NCBI GenBank assembly: GCA_910585655.1
Contig: CAJUFW010000020.1
Span: 1-30,197, forward strand
Length of the DNA stretch: 30,197 nt
From: an uncultured Lachnospiraceae bacterium
Lineage (GTDB): Bacteria; Bacillota_A; Clostridia; Lachnospirales; Lachnospiraceae
Direction: 5' to 3'
Shown in pieces: positions 8,519 through 15,785 of this stretch. The position numbers and the translations under genes were made by a program. The notes below the pieces were generated by a model. It was given only the letters and a program-made list of their open reading frames with translations, did not search any database and had not been told where the DNA came from. Position 1 is the stretch's first letter, and each line of letters opens with the position of its first letter.

Positions 8519-9148
8519 ATGGCAAACATAATCAAAGACTTTTTGGGTTATCTGAAATTAGGCGAAGACGAAGAAGAATACGATGAGTTTTATGATGAGG
8601 ATGAAGAGGAACAGGAGAGAAAAGTCAGAAAACGAGAGGCACGCCTGCAAAGCAGTGAAATTCGACAGGAAAGAAATACGCGGTTCGATCAAGAAGAACG
8701 GCTCGAACGTACGGGTACATTAGGGGGAGCTTCTTTTTCCAGCAGAAGATATGGAAGCGATGAGCCAGAGGAGTTTCCACGGGAAAAGAGAGGTGTGCGT
8801 ATGGAAAAAACCACATCCAACAAAGTGGTGCCGATCCGTACTACCCAAAAGGGGATGGAGGTCTGCATCATGAAGCCGGATTCCTTTGAGGATTCCCAGG
8901 ATATTTGTGACATGCTTCTTTCCGGACGTGCTGTCGTTGTGAATTTAGAGGGCTTTGATCCGTTAGAGGCACAGCGCATTATGGACTTCATATCGGGATC
9001 GGTATATGCGATCAGCGGTAAGTTACATCAGATTTCCAAGTATATTTTTATCTTTTCACCGGATTCGATTGATATATCCGGAGACAGTTTTGGCGTAGCA
9101 ACAGAAGAGGACGGGTTTGAAGTACCAACCTTAAATAAAGAATTTTGA
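8519..9148 (+). CDS. sepF: Cell division protein SepF
   Basis: SepF is a membrane-binding, FtsZ-tethering division protein. The N-terminus (MANIIKDFLGYLKLG) can form the amphipathic membrane helix, followed by a highly acidic linker rich in Glu and Asp (about residues 15-40) and a charged, variable region. The conserved globular SepF domain occupies about the last 95 residues (VCIMKPDSFEDSQDICDML, VNLEGFD, RIMDFISGSVYAI). I chose ATG 8519 because GGGAG sits eight bases upstream, while an in-frame ATG at 8504 has no ribosome binding site. The length of 209 residues is somewhat longer than B. subtilis SepF because of the linker. Confidence 0.93.
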   Translation: MANIIKDFLGYLKLGEDEEEYDEFYDEDEEEQERKVRKREARLQSSEIRQERNTRFDQEERLERTGTLGGASFSSRRYGSDEPEEFPREKRGVRMEKTTSNKVVPIRTTQKGMEVCIMKPDSFEDSQDICDMLLSGRAVVVNLEGFDPLEAQRIMDFISGSVYAISGKLHQISKYIFIFSPDSIDISGDSFGVATEEDGFEVPTLNKEF

Positions 9149-9173
9149 TTTCTAATAGGAATAAAAAGACAAC

Positions 9174-9941
9174 ATGGAAAAAAACATAGAGAAGAACAAT
9201 CAAATGCTGCTCAGACATTTTCAGGATTTGTCCAGGACAGCGTGTGAGAGAAATCATAATACGTATACGGACTTTTTAAATTTGGACGAGCTATCCTTGC
9301 TGCAGACGCATGCCAGGGAGCTGCCTGGTTCTTTTTTACTATACGGGGGACGGGAACATTCGGAGCGGCAGGTCGCCTGCTTCCTGCCGGAATGGTCTGA
9401 TGAGGCTTCTTTTCCGGTTTCCTGTATTCATATTATCCTGCCAGGCGCCAAATTTACTTCTAAATCCTTAACTCATAGGGATTATTTAGGAGCAGTCCTT
9501 GGGCTGGGGATTGATCGGTCCAAAATCGGAGATATTATAGTAGTGGAAAGCGAGGGAGCATATTTCTTCTGTATAAGTAATATTGCTTCCTTTCTTTTAG
9601 ATGAATTAAAACAAGTAGGACGGCAGAGCGTCCGTTGCGAACTGGTCGGGGCGGAGGAAGCCTTAGGGGAGCAAAAGCAGGAGGAGATTCGAGCTACTGT
9701 CAGCTCCTGTCGTTTGGACGCCGTTATCGGCGCTGCGTTTCGTACGTCAAGAAAGCTTTCGCAGGAACTGATCGAAGGAGGACGAACCTACGTCAATGCC
9801 CGTCAGGTTTTCAGTTCCCACTATACGCCGGAAGAGGGAGAGATGATATCCATCCGTGGATATGGAAAATTTGTATATGCAGGAGAAACCGGACAGAGTA
9901 AAAAGGGGCGGCTTCAAATCCGCCTGTTAAAATATATATAG
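9174..9941 (+). CDS. ylmH: YlmH-type S4-domain RNA-binding protein
   Basis: A 255-residue YlmH homologue with an N-terminal mixed alpha/beta region and a C-terminal S4 RNA-binding domain (about residues 180-255; SRKLSQELIEGGRTYVNAR and GEMISIRGYGKFVY). Homologues in the division cluster act on ribosomes, and YlmH has been linked to rescue of stalled translation in B. subtilis. The start ATG at 9174 has only a weak upstream AGGAAT. It sits between sepF and divIVA, its standard location, with gaps of 25 and 10 bases. Confidence 0.92.
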   Translation: MEKNIEKNNQMLLRHFQDLSRTACERNHNTYTDFLNLDELSLLQTHARELPGSFLLYGGREHSERQVACFLPEWSDEASFPVSCIHIILPGAKFTSKSLTHRDYLGAVLGLGIDRSKIGDIIVVESEGAYFFCISNIASFLLDELKQVGRQSVRCELVGAEEALGEQKQEEIRATVSSCRLDAVIGAAFRTSRKLSQELIEGGRTYVNARQVFSSHYTPEEGEMISIRGYGKFVYAGETGQSKKGRLQIRLLKYI

Positions 9942-9951
9942 GAGATGGACT

Positions 9952-10515
9952 ATGCTGACACCGATTGAAATTGAGAGGAAAGTGTTCAAATCCGGAATCG
10001 GATACGAAAAAAAGGACGTAGACCTCTTTTTAAAAGATATATTGGATAATTATGAGGCTATTTATAAAGAAAATGTAGAACTGAACGATAAGATCAACGT
10101 TTTAAGCGAAGGCATCCAATACTATAAGTCTATCGAAAAGACGTTGCAAAAAGCGCTTGTCCTGGCGCAGAGAACTTCCGACGAAACGCAGGAGGCTGCT
10201 AAAAAAGAAGCCAAGGCGATTGAACAGGAGGCACACGCCAGGGCTGATTTAATTTTGGCAGATGCACGCAGGGAGCTGAATTCTCTGCATAGCAAGACAA
10301 TAAACCTGGTGCAACAATACGATCTTTATAAAGCACAGTTTAAGCAGCTTGCCGCCGCGCAGTTAGAAATTCTTTCGAGCGAAAGTTTTCAAATTCATGT
10401 AGCAAATCTGGACGCATTTTTAGCACAGACAGAGGAGTATGGCGAAGAGAACTATTCTGAGGAAGCGGCTATGGAGGAAGGATATTATTCGGAAGAAGGG
10501 GAGGAAGAGGAATGA
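9952..10515 (+). CDS. divIVA: Cell division initiation protein DivIVA
   Basis: DivIVA is a coiled-coil scaffold that senses negative membrane curvature at poles and septa. The N-terminal lipid-binding domain (LTPIEIERKVFKSGIGYEKK) is followed by a long predicted coiled coil through about residue 150 and a strongly acidic tail (EEYGEENYSEE, EEGEEEE). The length is 187 residues. The stop overlaps the aroB start in an ATGA arrangement, so the two genes are likely translationally coupled. Its presence alongside MinE means the cell has both the pole-marking and oscillator components of division-site control. Confidence 0.95.
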   Translation: MLTPIEIERKVFKSGIGYEKKDVDLFLKDILDNYEAIYKENVELNDKINVLSEGIQYYKSIEKTLQKALVLAQRTSDETQEAAKKEAKAIEQEAHARADLILADARRELNSLHSKTINLVQQYDLYKAQFKQLAAAQLEILSSESFQIHVANLDAFLAQTEEYGEENYSEEAAMEEGYYSEEGEEEE

Positions 10516-11606
10516 GTAAAACCATTGTTCTTCACAGTGAGGAAAAACCGATTTATGAAATCCGGATGGAACAGGATTTTTCCACTCTGGCTGAGAACTT
10601 GGCTCCTTTAGAATTAAGCAAGCGCAGGCTTTGTCTGGTTATGGACTCAAATGTTGCCACGTTTCATCAGGCGGAGTTAGAAAGCGTTCTGGCGCCTCTT
10701 GGCGCTTCTTTGACTACCTTTGTATTTGAAGCAGGAGAGGAACAGAAAAATCTCGATACCGTAGGACGCCTGTATACGCATTTGATTGAAAAGAACTTTG
10801 ATCGGAAGGATGTGTTGATTGCGGCAGGCGGCGGTGTGACAGGAGATTTGACCGGATATGCGGCGGCTACCTATCTGCGCGGTATCCGCTTTGTTCAGAT
10901 ACCGACTACCTTGCTGGCTATGGCAGATTCGAGTATCGGCGGAAAAACAGGCGTAGATTTTCGTTCTTATAAAAATATGGTAGGGGCTTTTCACCAGCCG
11001 TCTGCCGTCTATATGAATTTTTCTCTTTTGGCTACTCTGCCGGAACGGGAATATCTGTCCGGTATGGGAGAAATCATCAAACATGCCTATATAAAAGATA
11101 CGAGACTGCTGTTGGCGTTAAACGCGCATAGGACGGAGCTGCGGCAAAAAGCGTTTTCCGTGCTGGAGGAAATTTTATATCAATCCTGTTCCGTAAAGCA
11201 AGCCGTGGTAGAGCGGGATCCAAAGGAACAGGGAGAACGCGCGCTTTTAAATTTCGGACATACGATAGGTCATGCAATCGAAAAATTGACGGAGTTTCAG
11301 CTTTTACATGGAGAATGCGTAGCACTTGGCATGTTGGCGGCTGCTCATATTTCTAGGCGGAGAGGAAAGGCTGTTTCCGGTCAGACATTCCTGCAGATGA
11401 AAGAGCTTTTGGAGGCGTATGGGCTTCCTACCGCCGTAGAGGGGCTATCGGATCAGGATATTTTACAGGCTACGAAGCTGGATAAAAAAATGGATGCCGG
11501 GCAGATTCGTTTTGTCTTATTAGAAGCCGTCGGTCAGGCTGTTATCGACTATACCATAACAGAAGAGGAGCTGTTAGAGGGCATCCGTGAGGTGGTACGA
11601 CGCTAA
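10512..11606 (+). CDS. aroB: 3-dehydroquinate synthase
   Basis: AroB catalyses the second step of the shikimate pathway, converting DAHP to 3-dehydroquinate with NAD and a divalent metal. Motifs include the NAD-binding GGGVTGDLTGYAA, PTTLLAMADSSIGGKTG, the metal-binding GEIIKHAYI and LNFGHTIGHAIE with conserved histidines. The 364-residue length is normal. The ATG overlaps the divIVA stop (ATGA). An aromatic amino-acid gene in a division operon is a positional peculiarity, perhaps conserved in the lineage; the coupling suggests co-expression but no functional link is known. Confidence 0.96.
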   Translation: MSKTIVLHSEEKPIYEIRMEQDFSTLAENLAPLELSKRRLCLVMDSNVATFHQAELESVLAPLGASLTTFVFEAGEEQKNLDTVGRLYTHLIEKNFDRKDVLIAAGGGVTGDLTGYAAATYLRGIRFVQIPTTLLAMADSSIGGKTGVDFRSYKNMVGAFHQPSAVYMNFSLLATLPEREYLSGMGEIIKHAYIKDTRLLLALNAHRTELRQKAFSVLEEILYQSCSVKQAVVERDPKEQGERALLNFGHTIGHAIEKLTEFQLLHGECVALGMLAAAHISRRRGKAVSGQTFLQMKELLEAYGLPTAVEGLSDQDILQATKLDKKMDAGQIRFVLLEAVGQAVIDYTITEEELLEGIREVVRR

Positions 11607-11635
11607 ATGCGATAAAATCAGAGAAAGGAACGGAT

Positions 11636-12163
11636 ATGAAAAAATCTATCTGGAGAGACAGCCTTTTTGTAGTGCTGTTGGTGGCGTTGGATCAGATCAC
11701 AAAGTATTTGGCAGTTCGTTATTTAAAAGGAAACGAGGGGATTTCTATTCTTCCTGGTATCTTTCGCCTACAACTATTAGAGGGAGGAAATTCCGGCGCT
11801 GCCTTTGGTATTTTACAGGGGAAGTTTTGGTTTTTCTTTGTCAGTACCTTACTGATCTTAGGAGGCATTTTATTTCTTTTGATTCGGATGCCAAAAAGCC
11901 GTCGTCTAAAGCCGTTATATTTTACTTTATTGCTTTTGTCCTCCGGGGCAATCGGTAACTTTATCGACCGGGTGTTTACTTATTTTACAGAAGGCTATAA
12001 TTATGTTATTGATTTTCTTTATTTTGAATGGATTGACTTCCCGATTTTTAACGTTGCAGACTGTTATGTAACCGTTTCGGCTGGATTGCTTTTGCTTCTT
12101 TTTCTCTTTTATTATAAGGAAGAAGATTTGGAGTGGTTCATGAAAAAGGAGGAAAAGTCATGA
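11636..12163 (+). CDS. lspA: Lipoprotein signal peptidase (signal peptidase II)
   Basis: LspA is the integral membrane aspartyl protease that cleaves prolipoprotein signal peptides after lipidation of the lipobox cysteine. Four hydrophobic segments are visible. Family motifs are LDQITKYL near the N-terminus, GGNSGAAFG, SSGAIGNFIDR with the first catalytic Asp, and FPIFNVADCYV with the second. The C-terminus carries an extra charged tail (KEEDLEWFMKKEE). The length is 175 residues. The stop overlaps the rluD start as ATGA. The window also encodes a substrate-type lipoprotein, the carboxypeptidase at 4321. Confidence 0.96.
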   Translation: MKKSIWRDSLFVVLLVALDQITKYLAVRYLKGNEGISILPGIFRLQLLEGGNSGAAFGILQGKFWFFFVSTLLILGGILFLLIRMPKSRRLKPLYFTLLLLSSGAIGNFIDRVFTYFTEGYNYVIDFLYFEWIDFPIFNVADCYVTVSAGLLLLLFLFYYKEEDLEWFMKKEEKS

Positions 12164-13110
12164 GAGAGGAACTAGCCGAAGAAAAAACTGTTTGGGTAGT
12201 GCCGGAGGCTTATGCCGGAGTTCGGATTGACAAGGCGTTATCGGCGTACCAGCCGGAGATTTCCCGTTCTTTTTGGCAAAAGCTGCTGGCAGAAAAAAGG
12301 ATAACCGTAGACGGGCAAACGGCAAAAAGCAGCCAGAAATTAACGGCAGGAGCGTGTATCGTCTGGAGCCTGCCGGAACCGGAGCCTTTAGAGGTGGTTC
12401 CGGAAGACATTCCTTTGGATATCTTATATGAAGACAAAGATGTTATCTTGATCAATAAGGGAAAAAATATGGTAGTACACCCTGCGGCGGGGCATATGAC
12501 AGGAACGATTGTCAATGCGCTGCTTTATCATTGCCCGGAGGAGTTAAGCGGTATCGGCGGAGTGGCAAGACCCGGAATCGTGCATCGAATCGACCGCGAT
12601 ACGACCGGAGTGATCATCGTCTGTAAAAACGACTACGCGCACCAGCATATTGCCGCACAGCTAAAAAGTCACAGTATTATCAGACGTTACCATGCGTTGA
12701 CCTGGCAGCCTTTTTCGGAAGAAGAGGGGAGTGTCAATGCTCCGATTGGCAGACATCTAAGCGACCGTAAAAAAATGGCAGTCAACTACAAAAACGGCAA
12801 AGAAGCGGTAACACATTATCGGCTGGTGGAAAATCTTCAGGGAAAATATGCACATATTATCTGTTCGCTTGAAACCGGACGGACGCATCAGATTCGTGTT
12901 CATATGGCAAGTATTCACCATCCGCTGCTAGGGGATCCGGTTTACGGTTCTGCCAAAAATCCGTTTCATCTGGAAGGGCAGGCACTTCACGCGGAAGTGC
13001 TTGGCTTTATTCATCCCTCTACCGGTCGCTATATGGAATTTCATGCTCCGTTTCCAGAGTATTTTACCGCTCTTTTAAAAAAGCTGGGAGCGGCTACAAT
13101 TCCGGGTTAA
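12160..13110 (+). CDS. rluD: RluA-family (RluD-like) 23S rRNA pseudouridine synthase
   Basis: A 316-residue RluA-family pseudouridine synthase. It has an N-terminal S4 domain (VRIDKALSAYQPEISRSFWQ) and a catalytic domain with HRIDRDTTGVIIV, whose second Asp is the nucleophile. Other motifs are VVHPAAGH, ETGRTHQIRVHMA and GDPVYG. The ATG at 12160 overlaps the lspA stop and has GGAGG upstream, so it is preferred over an in-frame start at 12133. Pairing with lspA is conserved in Firmicutes (ylyB). The exact uridines modified cannot be told from sequence. No hairpin terminator is evident downstream. Confidence 0.93.
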   Translation: MREELAEEKTVWVVPEAYAGVRIDKALSAYQPEISRSFWQKLLAEKRITVDGQTAKSSQKLTAGACIVWSLPEPEPLEVVPEDIPLDILYEDKDVILINKGKNMVVHPAAGHMTGTIVNALLYHCPEELSGIGGVARPGIVHRIDRDTTGVIIVCKNDYAHQHIAAQLKSHSIIRRYHALTWQPFSEEEGSVNAPIGRHLSDRKKMAVNYKNGKEAVTHYRLVENLQGKYAHIICSLETGRTHQIRVHMASIHHPLLGDPVYGSAKNPFHLEGQALHAEVLGFIHPSTGRYMEFHAPFPEYFTALLKKLGAATIPG

Positions 13111-13137
13111 TAACTGTTTTTTTGTATAAAATAGATA

Positions 13138-13166
13138 TTGACTTTTGGCTTTTCCTATCATACAAT
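13138..13166 (+). promoter_or_regulatory. Sigma-A promoter of the blaI-like operon
   Basis: TTGACT at 13138-13143 and TACAAT at 13161-13166 are separated by exactly 17 bases, 48 bases upstream of the BlaI-like start. This separates the following three genes transcriptionally from the rluD operon. Confidence 0.75.
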
Positions 13167-13174
13167 TAGAATTG
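13163..13174. promoter_or_regulatory. Palindrome overlapping -10/start site, candidate repressor operator
   Basis: CAATTAGAATTG is a perfect 5-2-5 inverted repeat that overlaps the -10 hexamer. A second, weaker one (ATTCGGAAGAAT, 13182-13193) lies at about one and a half to two helical turns downstream. Position suggests autoregulation by the adjacent BlaI-like protein; it does not match the classical TACA-TGTA bla operator closely. Confidence 0.45.
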
Positions 13175-13213
13175 CGGCAATATTCGGAAGAATTAAAGTA
13201 GGCGGAGGATGAT

Positions 13214-13576
13214 ATGGGGGAGATCAGACTGCATGAGGGCGAATTAAACGTGATGGAACTCTTATGGTCAAATAAGGCTCTGGCAGCCAGAGATATTGCA
13301 AAAATTATCAAAGAATACATCGGCTGGGAAAAGAATACCACTTACACGGTTATCAAACGCCTAATTGACAAGGGTGCGGTTAAAAGAGAGGAACCGGGCT
13401 TTATCTGTAAAGCCGCTATTTCCAAGCGTTCCGTACAAAACATTGAGACCCGCTATTTATTAAACCAGTTGTTTAACGGTTCGTTGCATAATTTTTTTGT
13501 AGACTATTTAAAAAATCAAGAGCTTACAAAAACAGAGCTTACAGAACTGGAGCAAATTGTAAATGAGCAAAAATAG
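13214..13576 (+). CDS. BlaI/MecI/CopY-family transcriptional repressor
   Basis: A 120-residue winged-helix repressor. The N-terminal part (GEIRLHEGELNVMELLWSN, TTYTVIKRLIDKGAVKREEPG) is the characteristic BlaI/MecI DNA-binding domain with its recognition helix and wing. The C-terminal helices (about residues 75-120) form the dimerisation segment where classical members are cleaved. The start is an ATG with GGAGG five bases upstream. Classical partners, the BlaR1/MecR1 M56 sensor protease and a beta-lactamase, are absent. Instead its last 14 bases overlap the start of an AbiEi-like gene, so the two are probably translationally coupled. Confidence 0.88.
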   Translation: MGEIRLHEGELNVMELLWSNKALAARDIAKIIKEYIGWEKNTTYTVIKRLIDKGAVKREEPGFICKAAISKRSVQNIETRYLLNQLFNGSLHNFFVDYLKNQELTKTELTELEQIVNEQK

Positions 13577-14180
13577 TAATATTGTCTTAGCGTTAGCCAA
13601 AAAGAACAAGGGACGTATTACCACAAAGGAGCTTTCGGCAAGAGGTTTGCGACGCGAGCTGTTAGGGCAGTTGGTAGAAGAGGGGCAGTTAGTCCGGGAA
13701 GCCTGGGGAATTTATCGTCTTCCTGAGGTAGAACCCGATATTTATTTTGTGCTTCAGCATGCTTGTACCAAGGCAATCTTTTCCTATGAGACAGCCTTGT
13801 CTTTTCATCATTTAATTACAGAAGAAGTAAAAACACACATTTCGATAACCGTACCGCAGGGCTTAAATATCTCAGGATTAAAGAAGCTTTGCCCGAATTT
13901 GGTGGCGCATTATGTACAACCGAAGAATTTAGAGCTGGGTTTGTCGGAAGGGGTATCTCCAGAAGGAAATCCGATTTTGCTTTATAACAGGGAGCGTTGT
14001 ATTTGCGATATCATCAAGCATCGCCGTCAAATATCGGCAGAAACTTATATCCAGGCGGTACAAAATTATTTTCACCCTGAGAAACATACAGTTCCAAAGG
14101 ACTTACGTCTGCTGCAAAGCTATGCGCATTCCTATGGGATTGAAAGTCAGGTTTACCATTATATGGAATTTCTTATGTAA
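13563..14180 (+). CDS. AbiEi-like antitoxin-domain protein (orphan)
   Basis: A 205-residue protein resembling AbiEi, the DNA-binding antitoxin of AbiE-type toxin-antitoxin systems. The N-terminal winged helix (ITTKELSARGLRRELLGQL, EEGQLVREAWGIYRLP, about residues 17-55) and the following FSYETALSFHHLI and ISITVPQG segments fit the family. The rest, including RERCICDIIKHRRQI, is the usual C-terminal domain. The expected partner AbiEii (a nucleotidyltransferase with GS and DxD motifs) is not in the window. The next gene, 44 bases away, encodes a DUF5688 protein. The start overlaps the repressor gene by 14 bases, which implies a shared operon. Confidence 0.8.
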   Translation: MSKNSNIVLALAKKNKGRITTKELSARGLRRELLGQLVEEGQLVREAWGIYRLPEVEPDIYFVLQHACTKAIFSYETALSFHHLITEEVKTHISITVPQGLNISGLKKLCPNLVAHYVQPKNLELGLSEGVSPEGNPILLYNRERCICDIIKHRRQISAETYIQAVQNYFHPEKHTVPKDLRLLQSYAHSYGIESQVYHYMEFLM

Positions 14181-14224
14181 ACAAAGCCTGAAACGTTATA
14201 TCAAAAGCAAAGGAGAAGTCTGTT

Positions 14225-15211
14225 ATGGAATACAAAGATTTTTGCTCTGAGCTGAAACGCGGTGTGCTGCAAAATACTTCCTGGAACATTAAAGAAGAGC
14301 ATTATCAATTTTATGCGGATGGATTTACTTCCAAAGACCCGGATCAGTTAGAAATGATCCGAAATACCAATTTAAAATACCACCACAAGGAATCCGATTC
14401 TTTGATTGGGGACTATGTGATTTTATATGCCGATATAAAAGAGGCGTTCTGCCGGTTTTCTACGTTGCAGCTTTTTGAGGAATATAAAAAAAGTGGCTGG
14501 GATCGGGTATGGTCTATTGTAGATGACGCGATTCAAACAATACACAATACCAACATCGAGGAGGTATTGGCTAAATTAGAAAATTACGAGGTAGCAAAAG
14601 AAAAGTTGATCATTCGTCCGATCAATTATACCGATAATCGTTATGAACTGAAAAAAATGATTTATAAGCAATATGATGATGTTGCTTTAGTTTTGTATAC
14701 CGTAATGTATGACAACAAAGAAATGGGTTTAGGAACCTTAAAAGTTCAGAAGCATATTTTTGAAAAGTGGGGGAAGGATCTGGAAGAGGTTTGGGAAGAC
14801 GCTCTGATCAATTCCAATATTATTGCCCCTCCTAGAATGTATATGACGCCGATGGAGTGTTATCAGCCATCCTATACAAAGGGCGCTTTTATGGCGATTA
14901 ACAGTGATATCACGCACATTGGAAAAATGCAGGTTCCGACCATTACCACAACCAAACAGACAAACGGAGCAATTGCCATGTTTTATCCAGGTGTATTAGA
15001 ACGCATTTCGGAATTGATAGGCGATAGCTTCTATGTAGTATTTACCAGTATTCATGAAGCGCGGGTACATCATATCGACGCCATTTCTCCGCGTACCATT
15101 TTACAGTCTTTAAAAAATGTCAATAAAGCATTTGCGCAGGATGAAATTTTATCTCGAAAAGTTTTCTTATACGACAAAGAGAAGAAGAGCCTGGCAGCGT
15201 TAGAATTATAA
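14225..15211 (+). CDS. DUF5688 family protein
   Basis: A 328-residue soluble protein. I recognise DUF5688-like features: IRPINYTDNRYELKKMIYKQ, then DDVALVLYTVMYD, a helical HIFEKWGKDLEEVWEDAL segment followed by a PRMYMTPME block, GAIAMFYPGVLERISELIGDSFYV and the terminal SIHEARVHHID. The family is abundant in Lachnospiraceae and has no established function. No catalytic motif, membrane segment or signal peptide is visible. The ATG follows AGGAGA by eight bases. It is the third gene of the BlaI / AbiEi-like operon. The position after an AbiEi-like protein is where a toxin would normally stand, but that is only positional inference. Confidence 0.78.
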   Translation: MEYKDFCSELKRGVLQNTSWNIKEEHYQFYADGFTSKDPDQLEMIRNTNLKYHHKESDSLIGDYVILYADIKEAFCRFSTLQLFEEYKKSGWDRVWSIVDDAIQTIHNTNIEEVLAKLENYEVAKEKLIIRPINYTDNRYELKKMIYKQYDDVALVLYTVMYDNKEMGLGTLKVQKHIFEKWGKDLEEVWEDALINSNIIAPPRMYMTPMECYQPSYTKGAFMAINSDITHIGKMQVPTITTTKQTNGAIAMFYPGVLERISELIGDSFYVVFTSIHEARVHHIDAISPRTILQSLKNVNKAFAQDEILSRKVFLYDKEKKSLAALEL

Positions 15212-15314
15212 CCTGTTTTGAAATTTCTTTTTTATCTAATGGATGTAGTTCCATCCTTTCCTCTATAAAACAACCCAATAGAAGAGTACACAAAAATTTG
15301 TAGAGGTATTGACA

Positions 15315-15361
15315 TAACTATTCGCGAAACACAAGTTTAACGAATAGTTAGGTGTTTTTTT
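15315..15361 (+). terminator. Intrinsic terminator after the DUF5688 gene
   Basis: TAACTATTCG (15315-15324) pairs with CGAATAGTTA (15341-15350) around a 16-base loop and is followed by GGTG and seven T residues. It lies about 100 bases after the DUF5688 stop, giving an unusually long 3' untranslated region. Confidence 0.75.
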
Positions 15362-15397
15362 GACAGCCGTCGGTTCTGTATAGTTCCGACGGCTGTC
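15362..15397 (+). repeat. GC-rich 12-bp hairpin directly after the terminator
   Basis: GACAGCCGTCGG (15362-15373) and CCGACGGCTGTC (15386-15397) form a perfect 12-bp stem with a 12-base loop. It abuts the T-tract of the previous hairpin and has only TTCG downstream, so it may be a second, back-up terminator, a stable RNA 5' or 3' element, or a DNA-level inverted repeat. Confidence 0.65.
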
Positions 15398-15435
15398 TTC
15401 GTCATTATGCAGAAAGCACTTTTGCTTTTCTATCA

Positions 15436-15463
15436 ACTTTTTATGATATGGCTGATAAAAAGT
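15436..15463. repeat. Inverted repeat upstream of zinc-ribbon promoter
   Basis: ACTTTTTAT (15436-15444) and ATAAAAAGT (15455-15463) are a perfect 9-bp inverted repeat with a 10-base spacer. It ends nine bases before the -35 of the zinc-ribbon gene, a possible activator or repressor site. Confidence 0.5.
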
Positions 15464-15472
15464 ATATTTAGG

Positions 15473-15501
15473 TTGTACGATTTCCCGTGATAGTTTATAA
15501 T
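15473..15501 (+). promoter_or_regulatory. Promoter of the zinc-ribbon gene
   Basis: A perfect TATAAT (15496-15501) with a weak -35 TTGTAC (15473-15478) at 17-base spacing lies 23 bases upstream of the ATG, with AAGGAGGT in between. Confidence 0.65.
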
Positions 15502-15524
15502 TTCTCTTAAAGGAGGTCATAAAA

Positions 15525-15689
15525 ATGGGTGAATATCGTTATGCGGTCTGTCCTTATTGTGGCTCTCAGTCAGAGGGAAAATATCGGGTAGACGTCAGCC
15601 AAGCGAGTCGGTCATATACTTCTTGTGGCGGCTGTCAGAGAAAATATATTGTACTTCATGGAAGAAACCATATTGAAACGGTAAAATAA
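15525..15689 (+). CDS. 54-residue zinc-ribbon protein, unknown function
   Basis: A short gene with full expression signals: -10 TATAAT, AGGAGG eight bases before the ATG, and a hairpin terminator after the TAA. The protein carries CPYC (Cys9 and Cys12) and CGGC (Cys34 and Cys37) knuckles separated by 21 residues, the layout of a rubredoxin-like zinc ribbon. The remainder is basic and beta-prone (KYRVDV, QRKYIVLHGRN). It starts MGEYRYAV and ends HIETVK. It is too short for most gene-callers' default limits. A nucleic-acid or protein-binding role is possible, but no function can be assigned. Confidence 0.8.
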   Translation: MGEYRYAVCPYCGSQSEGKYRVDVSQASRSYTSCGGCQRKYIVLHGRNHIETVK

Positions 15690-15718
15690 TGTCTTGAGTA
15701 TAATAATTAAAAATATAT

Positions 15719-15780
15719 GATGTACAAATATACTTTATTTTTTTGGTTTTAAAGTATATTTGTACATCTTTTGATTTTTC
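15719..15780. terminator. Bidirectional intrinsic terminator, 19-bp stem
   Basis: The arms 15719-15737 (starting GATGTACAAATATAC) and 15750-15768 are perfectly complementary over 19 bases with a 12-base T-rich loop, followed by TTTTGATTTTTCTGTTTTT. It lies between the zinc-ribbon gene (plus) and the convergent nitroreductase gene (minus) and could serve both. Confidence 0.85.
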
Positions 15781-15785
15781 TGTTT

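Larger units (their letters stand above)
15212..15524. other. Hairpin-rich intergenic region (313 bases)
   Basis: No convincing gene is present. The stretch holds three inverted repeats in series (15315-15350, 15362-15397 and 15436-15463) and a promoter at 15473-15501. It separates the BlaI/AbiEi/DUF5688 operon from the zinc-ribbon gene. Confidence 0.7.

Noticed and set aside
13563..15211. A complete AbiE toxin-antitoxin pair
   Set aside because: The second gene shows no AbiEii nucleotidyltransferase motifs and instead resembles DUF5688.
15309..15337. TTGACA at 15309 as a -35 element for a small RNA
   Set aside because: No acceptable -10 hexamer occurs at 16-18 bases; the bases belong to the terminator hairpin flank.
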